From assembly GCA_037577475.1 (NCBI GenBank), contig CM075184.1, positions 14,599,094-14,663,093 on the forward strand: a stretch of 64,000 bases of DNA, given 5' to 3'. The stretch comes from Chaunax sp. Z400. Lineage: Eukaryota; Chordata; Actinopteri; Lophiiformes; Chaunacidae. The notes beneath the pieces are model-generated. The model saw only the letters and a program-made list of their open reading frames with translations, was not told where the DNA came from and made no database searches. Made by a program: the position numbers and the translations under genes. This document shows, piece by piece, positions 1 to 10,900 of this stretch (position 1 is its first letter; every line of letters begins with the position of its first letter).

Positions 1-706
1 CCTTGTTTGTCACTGGCTCACTCTACATTACATTCTTTTTAAAGAATTTTTTGTAACGTATATTCTACCTAATTTGAAGAGGAAAAACAAGAGCTTCATT
101 ATGGAAGCGAAATCAAAGCAGAAGTGATCCGTCAAGGAGACAAACTGTCTCCTTGTAGTGTGGTTTCTGGCTGAAATTCAAACTGGAGATAGAATAACAA
201 CTCAGAAAAAGCGAACAACAACAACAACAACAAAAAACAACAACGGACAAACTGATCAAGAACAGGAGAAACAGACTAAATACACAGGTAAGGAGAGGAG
301 ATGGGGAACAGGAGGCACAGGGAGGAGGAGACAATCACTGACAGATGGAAATGATCAGACAATCACAGTGGAGGGGAAATGAAGAGGGGAAACTAAGAGA
401 GAAAACATGAGGAGGATATATTAATAAACTAACAAGACAGAGCAAACATAAACACAGGGAAAGGGAGCGAACTGGAACTAAAGAAATAGAAGACTAAAAC
501 ACAGACAGAGGAACCAAAAGGGTAAAACAGATCATAAGAAAATAAGACAGGAAGTGTGAAGTGTAAGACCATGACATGGAGAACTAAACTTACAAAATAA
601 AACAGGAAATGGCAACCTAAATACATGACCATGACAATATTAGTCTCTCAAAATCTTTGGGTCTACATCTATCACCTATGGTTAATTAATGTCTAATTGT
701 CGTCAG
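1..706. other. Intergenic sequence with one dispersed repeat, no gene seen
   Basis: No coding exon was recognised before position 707. A CAA-rich stretch lies near 218-245. Most of 150-640 is a dispersed repeat in reverse orientation that matches a forward copy at about 2390-2920. The first ~20 bases resemble part of the insert found near 57880, so the window may open inside another old repeat. Confidence 0.5.
150..640 (-). repeat. Dispersed repeat, reverse copy of the 2390-2920 repeat
   Basis: Read on the minus strand, this stretch shares long blocks with 2390-2920, for example the words around TGGTTCCTCTGTCTGTG and TTGCTCTGTCTTGTTAGTTT. The two copies are inverted and lie either side of the first vigilin-like exons. 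It is pyrimidine-rich on the minus strand and carries no convincing coding sequence. The family was not identified; it may be a LINE tail or an LTR fragment. Confidence 0.6.
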
Positions 707-2079
707 GCAAACATCACAGAGATAGCAGTATCCATTCCCTCCAAGATACACAACTCCTTGATTGGGTCAAAGGGCTGTTTTGCGCGCTCGATCATGAAGG
801 AGTGTGGCGGCGTCCACATCCACTTTCCCATTGAGGGCTCAGGGATCGACAAAGTCACCATCCGAGGTTCTGCAGAGGATGTGGAGAAGGCCGAGCAGCA
901 ACTGGAAAAGGTTTGTGTACGTGTCTCTAACAATAAAATATATGAACTTCTGTTGAACTTGCTAAACTGGTTGCCATTTAACTGGGGCATAGGGGTAGGG
1001 CTAAAATGACAACGAGCTGCTTCTGTGCCTTTTTAGCCATATACATCAGCACATTGTGACAACTTCTTGAATTAGGGGGGTTGAGTTTACTCAGTCATCA
1101 TTAAGTTAATAATATTGTGTGAACTTTGACTTTCATATGTATTGAGAGTTGATGTTGGTGTGTACTAAGGTCAGGCATTTCTGCTGAACTCTTTCTGGTG
1201 GTATTTTGAAGTGTCTGCTGCGTTTATGATTCACGTACACTGATGGCAGTTATCTTTGAGGTTACTTTTCAAGGCCACCATCATGATAAGCTTGAATGAG
1301 AAAAGAATTTAATTATTAACTTTGGTAATGGTTGCTTACATTAACTCCCTCTACAGGCGCTCAGGAGCCTTAAACTGACCATCACTGTGGACCCCAAGTA
1401 TCACCCCAAAATCATGCGGCCGTCCGCACTGAGCATGACGTGAACATCGGGTTCCCAGAAAGGAATGATGAAAACCAGGTCTGGCATTACTGCAGAACTT
1501 GTTCCCTTGTTTTCCTTTAACTACATATCAAAATGGATATAGTCAAAAAGTGAACCCTCATCAGCACAGCAGGTGGTGCCAGTTTACCTTTTCATACATG
1601 ACATTACTAATGAGAACCACTAAAAAAGGAGTTAACAACAACTGTAGTGGTCATTATCATACAGATTATTATGGGAGAGTAAGAAATTGTTGTTTTGTCC
1701 TTAAATTCACAGTTTTTTCGTTGTCATGTTAAATTTGTTTCTCCACAGGATCAGATCATTATTGCAGGGTATGAGCACAAAGCCATAGCAGCACGAAATG
1801 CCATCCGGGCCATCGTGGATGAGCTTTAAGAGATGATCTCAGAGGACGTCACCCTAAGGTGAGTCTGCAGAGAGGGAGGGAGATGTTCTTGTCAATGTAG
1901 CAAAACTACATAACAATTTACTTGCATTGTGTTTTTGAGCTTTCATTGTGTCACCACTTATACTTGTTAGCCCATTCTTATCTGACTAAAATCCTTACTT
2001 GAAACAATTCAACATCATCTCTGCACTTGGCAACATAAATGAATGTTTATTTTTGGTAATACTATTTATTAGCCTTTAA

Positions 2080-2290
2080 AGATGGATATTGTTCCCAACT
2101 CTAATGCCACTCAGTGGAGAACATGCTTCCAACAAGGCCGAACAATCCTCCTACATGTCTGTTTAGTTTGCATGGCCCACCACCCCTCCACAAAGTCTTG
2201 TGGAAATCGGTTTAGTATTCTTGTGATTGGAAATGTCTTAACACTCTATCTTGCAATGATAAAGAGTTGTTGAAATCTGTCCAGTATTTT
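2080..2290 (+). repeat. Dispersed repeat shared with 51080-51430
   Basis: This block resembles 51080-51430 inside usp8: both contain an ACATGTC..GTT word, a run like CACCCCTCCAC, then AAGT.TTGTGGAAATC. It lies in an intron of the vigilin remnant. A related block also surrounds the hAT-like insertion at 28.9-30.0 kb. The family was not named. Confidence 0.5.
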
Positions 2291-2389
2291 TTTTTATCTG
2301 TCGTCCTGCCAACAATTAAAGAGACATGGGTGAAAACTGTCATGTATATCTGTCCAAGTTTTTTGGTTCCTTTTAGTTTGAAAGGTTTA

Positions 2390-2920
2390 TGTCATTATAT
2401 TTTGCCTCTATTTCCTCTTTTATTTTGAAATGTCTATTTCCATGTGTTTTTGTTTTGCATTTCCTGTGTTTTTCTTGTGATCTGCTTTATCCTTATGGTT
2501 CCTCTGTCTGTGTTTAGTCTTCAATGTTTTTAGTTCCAGTTTGCTCTCTTTCCATCTGTGGCTGTTTGCTCTGTCTTGTTAGTTTTCCTTTGTATCCTCC
2601 TTGTGTCTTCCACTTTAATATATTTTCCCTCCAGTGTGTAATTGTCTGATTGTCTCCTACTCCCTGTCATTCCCTCATTATCCCAGTTTATTTAGTCTGT
2701 GTGAAACCCTCTGTTAGTTGCCTGTTTGTTGTCTGATCTCACCTTTCCCTAGTGTTTACCAGTAAGTTTTCTGTCTGTTGTATTTTTTTGGACTTTGTTT
2801 TGCTTACTCTTTTGGAGTTTTGGCTCCCCTTACCTGATATTAAATTCCTGTATTGCAGTCTGTCCCCTGTGTTGTGTGCATTTGGGTCCAGTATTTTGTT
2901 GAACCTTGACAAAAACATAA
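2390..2920 (+). repeat. Dispersed repeat, forward copy of the 150-640 repeat
   Basis: Pyrimidine-rich sequence matching the reverse complement of 150-640. It ends with a block containing TGCATTTGGGTCC and TTGAACCTTGAC, which resembles the 3' end of a repeat common in fish genomes. It has no usable open frame and lies inside the vigilin remnant. Confidence 0.6.
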
Positions 2921-4215
2921 TCTTGCTGGCACAGGAAACGATACCTGCAAACAGGCACCAACCCTTATTATCTTTAATCAACACTGGCATCATTGATACT
3001 CTTGTATAAGAGTAATAGTATGAACAGGTTTCTCCAGTATATCAATCATAGCAATCAGCACACTAATGTTGCACTTTTCTAGACAATAGATGACATAATG
3101 ATGTGGCATAGCTCTGACTTTGGCCTGGGCTAGTCTTGGGTTCTGATTGCCCCCACTGGGGTGGTCTTGTTTAGGTGAGCTTCATTAAGACTCTCCTAAT
3201 CCCATTTGATCTCTTACTCTTAGCTAAACGTGAATAAGTTTAATAACAAGCTTTTTCCTGTGAGTCTTGAGGTGTGCAAGGTGATGGTTGGACCCAGCTT
3301 GAGGTCAGGTGGTGTCTACTTAAGAAATCAACCGACTTAATATACTTTCTAAAAAAAGTCTGGGCTCCTCTTGGATCCTTGACTCAGGTTTCCCCAGCGT
3401 GGAGCTGCAGACCCAAACGTGACGGTCACAGGTTGCCCCAAGCTTGTGGATGAAGCCATCAACCACCTCCTTAACCTGGAAGACAATTAAGTAAGTTGCT
3501 CCCCATGTCAAGTTTTAATATTTATTCAAAACATTTTCTGTAATGTTTACAATTTGCTCATTGGGTCTGATATATTTTCACTTCTGTCAGAAGGCGGATG
3601 TCGAGGCAAAGATGGCTTACCTGAGGCGGCCGAGGGGTAGACCACTGCCAATGAGAAGGTGATGATTTCCAACAAGCCTGACATTGTTTGAAATTAGAAT
3701 TGGTCACACCTTATTTTGTTAACCACCTTTTTGTTTTTCCACTTATAGGCCCCTGATATGAGTAGCTCTGACAATTTCCCCAGCTTTGGAGCCTCAGTGG
3801 CAAACAAAACCTCTCCCTGGGGACCCAAGCGTTTCTAAGCCATGATGCTACAGATGGGCCTCACCTTAACCAGACACAATCTCCCCCTTCATCATCCCCC
3901 TCTTGATTTGGACTGACCGCTGACCCTAAAAGTCTTCAGTTCTGAGAACGTCATCCGTCTCTCTTCTGTCTACTTAATTCTGGCCTGCTCTTGCAGATTC
4001 ATGAGTCTGAAAGTGCTTTCACATCCTGTAAATGAGCTTTGAATCTGCATCAAATTAATTTTTTAAAAAGTGAACAATGTTTTGGTTAAGTCTGCAGCCT
4101 GTTCCTGACATTTCATCGTGGTTTGAACTTTATACCAAATTAAATGGTGACGAGACATCAGTTTTTTGAGCTGCCCTTAGCTGCCTTCGGAATTGAATTA
4201 CTGCTTGTCGTGACA

Positions 4216-5356
4216 CACTGTAAAATCTAATAAGTTGAGTTACTTAAAAATATTATGCAAACTCATAGCCTTAGATACATTAAGAAAAGTAAACTTGAGA
4301 TTTTGAGTGTGCAATAGTTAGACCAACTTCTTGATTTTGTGTGTGTAACACTTAAATTATCTTGCTTACTGTTATTGTGATAACTTAAACTACCAATACC
4401 CTAAAACGTATTGTAGCATGAATTTGACAATATAATTAGTTTTTTGCTCTGGAGTGCTTGTTATTACAATACAACACACTACTTTATTTCATCACACTCT
4501 TGCATCACCCAGGCAGGATGTCACTAACCGTGTGAAAGACTTAACTCGTGATGCAATGGTGTTATAGAACAGCAACCATTTTCTATAGAAATATTTCTAA
4601 AGAACAAATTACTGCTTAACTGATAATTATTCAGAACACATTTAAACACAGGTTACTTGGGCTTATGGCCTCAAACACATTGTCTCAAGGTATGCTGGAA
4701 AACTCCACCCGTCTATCCCCAACACACGACAGTATCTTTCTACCCATTGTGTAAAACCACAGTGGCTGTTTCAACTGTCATTAAACATTTACTTTCATAA
4801 TGGCAAAAAACGTCAGTAGCCCAACATTGAACAGCTGCAGAACAACAAACAAGTACATGTGGATCTATTCTGGTGTGTGCTATTGCCACAACTGTTAAGA
4901 GCATTCCATGTAACAGATCTGAATGTGAATTAAAGATTTTAGAAGCTGAGTAGAATACCTGATACCTGAGTCCAGTTTTACAAAACAAAAGGACCATTTA
5001 TCCAACTTCTCTCACATAAAAGGACTGTTTCCCATGAAAAGTAGTGGAGGACAAGTAGAAAGTGGTATGAACAGAAAACAGGCTATTCAAGTATAAGGTA
5101 GCTCTAATTTGTGGGGTAATTAAGTACAAGAGTAATATACTTAGTTACATCGTGGGATGTAACTAAGTACTGAAAAAAGCAAACGTTCCCAGTACTTGGT
5201 TTGTTTAAATGAACCAAACTCAAGTAAACTGAGTTTGACAGTTTTCTTGATACCAAAATTCAAGGAACTAAAATAAGAGTTTATTAACAAGTCGATAAAA
5301 ACTGAGTTAGGTCAACTCAGTATTTTTGATTAAATTCAATCTTACATTTTACAGTG
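4216..5356 (+). mobile_element. Non-autonomous DNA transposon (MITE-like), family A, longest copy
   Basis: The element starts CACTGTAAAAT and ends ATTTTACAGTG, which are perfect short terminal inverted repeats. The next inner sequence (AAGTTGAGTTACTT on the left, GTCAACTCAG on the right) is also partly inverted. Related copies lie at 18582-18725 and, reversed, at 27700-28331. No transposase frame is present. A clear target-site duplication was not seen, so the superfamily is unassigned. Short open frames inside, such as the one at 4740-4997, are repeat sequence and not genes. Confidence 0.75.
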
Positions 5357-6189
5357 CATGCATCAGACATTATTCCTGACCAGTGAGGGGCCAGCTGTTT
5401 CAGTAACTCATCCCTCTCCTGCTTTAATCATGTAGCTGGGTGAAAATTGTCTGTTGTTAGCGCTCAGGCACATCATACCATTTGCTCTCCATTCGCTGTG
5501 CTTCTGTGGATGTGGTCAAGTAGTGGCTCGTACCTTATAGCCTTATGAATTGGTAAACTTTACTAAGGGACAGGAAACGGTTTCAGCCACTTGAGGATGG
5601 CTGCCAAATGCTTAGAGATTACAGTATGGCAGAACTAAACTCCTTACAACACTAGGCCTAAAGCTCCAAAGTATCAAACGTCACACTAACTATTGAATGA
5701 ACTATTCAAAAGTACATCACTCTATGAAATCGGAAAACTCATGGAACACCCCCGACCCCCAGCTATTGTAATAAGTTTCATTTGAAGAGTGCAGATTTAG
5801 CTTGCTAGCTGCTAATTCAACATCTACCATCAGCCTACCGTGGTTTATATCCTCCGAGCATTGAATGAAAGTTTATGGAAATACCACTGAAGTGAATGGT
5901 TATGGATGACACTGGAAAAGAAATTGCCCAAAAAGTCATAAAAATTGAAAATCTCTCATGAATCAGTCTATTTTGTAAAGAGAAACATTTGTGTTACTCC
6001 TGGAAGGCAGCACAATGTAAAATGTACAAAACTGAAAAATTTGGCAAATTATAAAACAAGTATTGAAAGGTTTGCATGACAGTCTTTCTTACTACTTGGC
6101 CTGAGAGTTACCATACAGTAATCCACTCATGAGATTTTGGGTCGTCTCCTCTCAGAAGTATCACAAAAACAGTGGTGTACCAAATCTAG
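5357..6189. other. Intergenic stretch, nothing recognised
   Basis: AT-rich sequence with no exon-like block, RNA gene or repeat that I could identify. Confidence 0.4.
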
Positions 6190-6516
6190 GAGCCTATCCC
6201 AGCTGACTTTGGGCGGGAGGAGGGGTACATCCTGGACAAGACACCAGTTCATCACAGGAATACATAGAAAGAAAAACAACCATTCACACTCACATTCATA
6301 CATACAGTCAATTTAGAGTCACTAATTCACTTATAGTGTATGTTTTTGGACTGTGGGAGAAAGCCGGAGAACCCGGAGAGAACCCACAGACACAGGGAGA
6401 ACATGCAAACTCTGCACAGAAAACTCCCAGGTCCTCAGGTGGATTTGAACCCAGGACCTTCTTGCTGTGAGATAACAGTGCTACCCACCACACCACCATG
6501 CTGCCCAGGGCAAATT
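6190..6516 (-). repeat. L2-like LINE 3' end / common fish interspersed repeat
   Basis: The block contains the familiar words CCTATCCCAGCTGACTTTGG, GGACTGTGGGAGAAAGCCGG, GAACATGCAAACTC, GAACCCAGGACCTTCTTGC and a closing CACCATGCTGCCC. These occur in one of the commonest vertebrate interspersed repeats, which I recall as an L2/CR1-type LINE tail. A partial forward copy sits at 9239-9400 inside slc27a2 intron 1. Confidence 0.7.
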
Positions 6517-7902
6517 CTAATATATTTTTAAAAATTGCAAAATGTGCAAACCTGGAAACCTTGAACACTTTTGGTGACACTTAATGAAAAGTTGGGATTA
6601 CACTCCTCCAACAACCATGAATGTCTGCACTGCAATAGTGCCACTGAAATGAAATTTAGGTTTGCTTGAGCTCCCCTAAAAAGGGTCTAAAATCACCAAT
6701 GATCCAGCCATCCAGACAAGAGGATATTTCCTTAAAAAGAATTCAAGAGTTCTAAATGAATGAATGTATTTGTCTGCACAGCAAAAAATAAACATGTATG
6801 TTCAGGCTTATTAAACATGATGATTTTAACAGGGGATACTTGTTTATTTTTAGCACAATATGAGCAGAACAACTATATCTGCTCTGTAATTAAATAAATA
6901 ATAAAAACTGTTGGTAAAATAACACATTGTCCCACTGTATAATATATTTCTATTGATGACAGGTGTCACTCTGCTTCTAAAACTTCGGACCCTAGCAATG
7001 GTAGGAGGGTTGACATACTAATTTAAATTGAAGACCCCTGAATTACAGAGAGAATGAAGAGGAAGCAATGTGGACTGGAATAAAACGTTGTTTTCTGAGT
7101 ATCTTAATACCATTAGTTCTTACAAATGAATGCAAGCCGCACTTCCCTGCTGCTGTAAGATGACATTAAAAGCATTTCACTGGAGGGACACGACTTTGCT
7201 TTTATTTTTGAGGTAGTCACAGGAAATGTAATGTGTATGATGTGTTCGTCTGAAGACGCGTTTCCAAAACAACTTCAGCCCAACTTGCGGTGTTTTTGAC
7301 AGTGGGTGTAGTTTTAAATATTGTATGGAGTAATGGAACAAGGAGCTACAAAGAGCTAAACGAGCTGCAGACGCACACCTCCAACTTCTCCGCGCAATAA
7401 CTCCGTACAGTATGTGCCCTGATTTTATGTTAGCTGCAGCATAAAATAGGAATCGTTGCACGCAGAAAGATGATCTGTTATAGCTCGACTGCTTTCTTTA
7501 AACAATATTAGTCTTGGACCAGTAAGCCACGCTGTAGAAACAAATGTTTGTATCAAAAACTTCGTGGCACCAAGTTTCCCCAAATCTGAGGCTCAACAAA
7601 TTATTAACTTTATGGCAACAATTTAAACACATTTGTTTTTGACACGGTTCACTTCAGTGCAAGGAAGATGATGATCATGATATGACAGAAAAATAAAACA
7701 ATAAAACATGAAGTAGAGTGTCGTCAGCAGTTGGAGGATTAGTTGCCACTACTATAATACTCTCGGCTCTTCTGTTACACCCCAAGAGAAACTCGGTCGA
7801 AGTTCGAGATAAGGAAACTCAATAAGCCCACATTGATCTGTTGAAAGTTGAACCTTACGGGACTCGTTATGATTCAGGACTGACGCGGTTCTATTGGTTA
7901 CA
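6517..7902. other. 5' flank of slc27a2
   Basis: Intergenic sequence upstream of the slc27a2 start codon, expected to hold its promoter and 5' UTR. No clear TATA box or upstream exon could be fixed by eye. The short open frame at 7177-7461 on the minus strand has no recognisable similarity. Confidence 0.4.
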
Positions 7903-10900
7903 ATGATTGCGTATATTCTATATAGCGCCCTTGCGGGTTTGGCGATTTTGCCTTTATTGCTTTATCTTAAAAACCCTTATTTCTTGCAAGATTTAAATTA
8001 CGCGATTACTGCTATTCAAATCGGTACACGATTGTCTAAATACAGTAAGCAGAGGCCGTTTTACGGTATATTGGATTGTTTTCTGGACAAAGTGGCTAAG
8101 CAGCCACATAAGAGTTTTATCATTTTCGAGGAAAGCCGATACACGTACAGCCAAGCCGACAAAGAAAGCAACAAAGTGGCCAGAGCTCTGTCCACGCATG
8201 CCCACCTCAAGGAGGGCGACACGGTTGCCCTCCTGTTGGGCAACGAGCCGCAGTTTGTTTGGCTCTGGCTCGCACTGTTCAAGCTGGGATGCACAGCTTC
8301 TCTACTGAACTACAACATCAGATCCAAATCTCTTCTGCATTGCTTCTCCTGCTGTGAGGCAAAGGTCCTGGTCGCCGGTGCCGGTAAGATGAGTCTAGCA
8401 GAGTTAGACCGTTATCATCATTGTGATTATTCAATTATTTTCAGGTTTTCTGCATTATTTATCTGTCTAACGCTTCATAAGAAATACACATTGACAATAC
8501 ATTTTCAGATATCAATAATGTCTCATAAGCCATATACCAGCTCAGACGTTTTCAAACCTGTTGATTATGTCCTTTGCATGTTGGTCTAAATCTTGATAAT
8601 TAAAATATTTTTTTTTGAATATAAACACATGAACAAATAGTCTTATGCAGATCAGTCAGCATACTGGACAAAAATAAAAAGGAACCGCTATAAACACAGA
8701 TTTCATGGTTGAAAAAGGCACGGATCTTGGTTTTGGATGGGCCAAAGTAATTTTGCTGTTCTTTTTAATACTGCAAGGTAATTGCAACTAGTCCCACTGA
8801 AACAGGAGTGCTGTGGAATGAAACCTGTGCGTCTGCAAATCATAACATGTTTTAAATCTTACTCGAAAATCTTTTCTTTTATTTACTCACAACAGCCTGT
8901 ATTTATTGCACACACAAAATAACCAACATGAAATAGTATCCTGTCTATTGTGTTGTATGTTTTGCTGTTGATTGTGTTGACCAGTGCATCTGTTCACTCA
9001 GAACACTGACATTTTGATTCTCTTTTAAAGACAAAACATCTTTTGTTGATCTGGCTGCATTATTATTTTTTTTAAGTTGATTTCAGGGAGAAACAGAGAG
9101 AGAGATGGACTGCTGAGTGAGTTGGATTGACTTAAAGAGAGAGAGCGGCAGAGAGTGCTTCCAATTCATCAGCTTGTCTCGTATGTACTATATGGTCTAA
9201 ATGATTTCAACGCAATATAGAGACAAATGAGGCAGGGATTTTAACCTGCCCATAGGTGTGAATGGTTGTTTGTCTCTTTATGCGTTGGCCCTGTGATCAA
9301 CTACAGACCTGTCCAGGTCAGCTGGGATAGACTCCAACTTTCTGGAACCCTGCAAAAGGATACGCGGTTACAGAGAATGGACAGATGGATGGAGTATGTG
9401 TTCTCCCAGACATTTCGGATGGGCCAGTTGTAAAAGTGGATGGGCCCAGGCTTGTTAGGCCCACCCACAATGCCACGCATGGGTTGGAAAGTAATCTTGT
9501 CAGCTGCTTTACCATTTCTGTAATAATTTAGTTCCAGTTGATAAATGCATGGAGAAGCTGGGTTTGGTATTAACTGGCTTCATTCCCATAATTTGCGGCA
9601 TCTGTGTGAAATATTGTGTTTCCATTTTTATTGTCACTGTATTGACCTCTCTGAAGCCTCTACTAGCTCTTTGTTTCCTGTTTTACTCAGACTTGCAAGG
9701 TGCCATAGAGGAGGTGTTGCCCTCCTTGAACCAGCAAGGCATCCGTGTGTTTATCCTCAGTGAAGCATGTGATGTCGAGGGCATTGAAAGCCTCTCTGAT
9801 AAGATTCAGCAGGCCTCAGACCAGCCTCTGTCACCTCAGCTGAGGGCCAGCATTACCATTAAGAGTCCTGCACTATACATCTACACGTCAGGAACCACAG
9901 GTAATCTGGCCTTCACCTCTAATCTTCATTTATATTTTTTAACTGTGCAGGCCTTGAGCAACAGAATTAGGAGAATAAGAATATGCTACAATGCTTTTAT
10001 TGCTGGTATCTTTTTAGGTCTTCCCAAGGCAGCTATAATTAACCAAGAGAAGCTATGGTTCGCAAGTTTTCTTCAGTATATTGCTGGAGTACGCTCAGAC
10101 GATATCATCTACATACACCTCCCTCTTTACCACAGTTCTGGCTTTCTGATGGGACTTTGTGGAGCCATAGCAAAAGGTGATTCAGGCAGTCACAAATCAA
10201 TAAAACATGATTTCCAGGCTGCATTCGGAGTTTGCTAAAGATTAAACTTGTATATGACCTCAAATAACAGGCAGTTTGGCTTCAATCACCACTATTTATA
10301 TTTCAAAGTCCTGAATAAGTTACAAGACTGTAAACTGAGCTCCCAATGTAACATAATATTGCTGAAATCTCTGCGTCTTTATTTTTCAGGCATCACTGTT
10401 GTTTTAAAACGTAAATTCTCTGCGTCCCAGTTCTGGGATGACTGCAGAAAGTACAACGTGACTGTAATCCAGTACATAGGAGAAATTATGCGCTACCTCT
10501 GCAACAGACCAAAGGTAAAACCCAGGATATAATCCCACATTGTTTACTTATATTGTTTTAACATTATTACTAACAATGTTGACACATTTTTTCTACGCTG
10601 ATATAGCTTTTCAGGAAATGTGCATGATCAACTAAGAGCTGCAGCATTCAGACGCACTGCTTATATTTTAAATCTCACCTCTCCTCCCCTCCTTTCTAGA
10701 GAGACAATGACAGAGATCACAAAGTACGATTGGCTTTGGGAAACGGGATGAGGGCTGACATCTGGGCTGACTTCCTGAAGCGGTTTGGGGACGTTCGTAT
10801 CTGTGAATGCTACGGAGCAACAGAATCAAATGTTGGCTTTGTCAACTACGTTGGCAAAGTTGGAGCTATTGGCAAGGAGCATTTTCTCCACAAGGTAAGA

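Larger units (their letters stand above)
707..3838 (+). pseudogene. hdlbp: Vigilin (HDLBP-like) gene remnant, multi-exon, disrupted
   Basis: Vigilin is a multi-KH-domain RNA-binding protein. Exon-like blocks with splice signals are: 707-910, one whole KH domain including SLIGSKG and GGVHIHFP; 1357-1478, a KH start with DPKYHPKI, then losses that shift the frame before a block reading NIGFPERNDENQ in another frame; 1749-1858, which carries an in-frame TAA at 1827-1829; about 3393-3492, matching the last KH domain and ending in TAA; 3591-3658; and 3749-3838, the C-terminus ending SPWGPKRF and a stop. Roughly four KH domains expected between the first two blocks are missing, as only 446 bases separate them. 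Introns are retained, so this is not a processed copy. It is most likely a decaying paralogue; assembly error is the alternative. Possible ATTAAA signals follow near 4139. Confidence 0.85.

Noticed and set aside
4740..4997. Minus-strand 85-aa frame
   Set aside because: It lies wholly in the family A MITE-like element and recurs, altered, in the copy at 27.8 kb; repeat sequence, not a gene.
7894..7902. Earlier slc27a2 start
   Set aside because: The in-frame triplet at 7894 is TTG; ATG 7903 begins the hydrophobic N-terminus typical of the family and gives exactly 620 aa.
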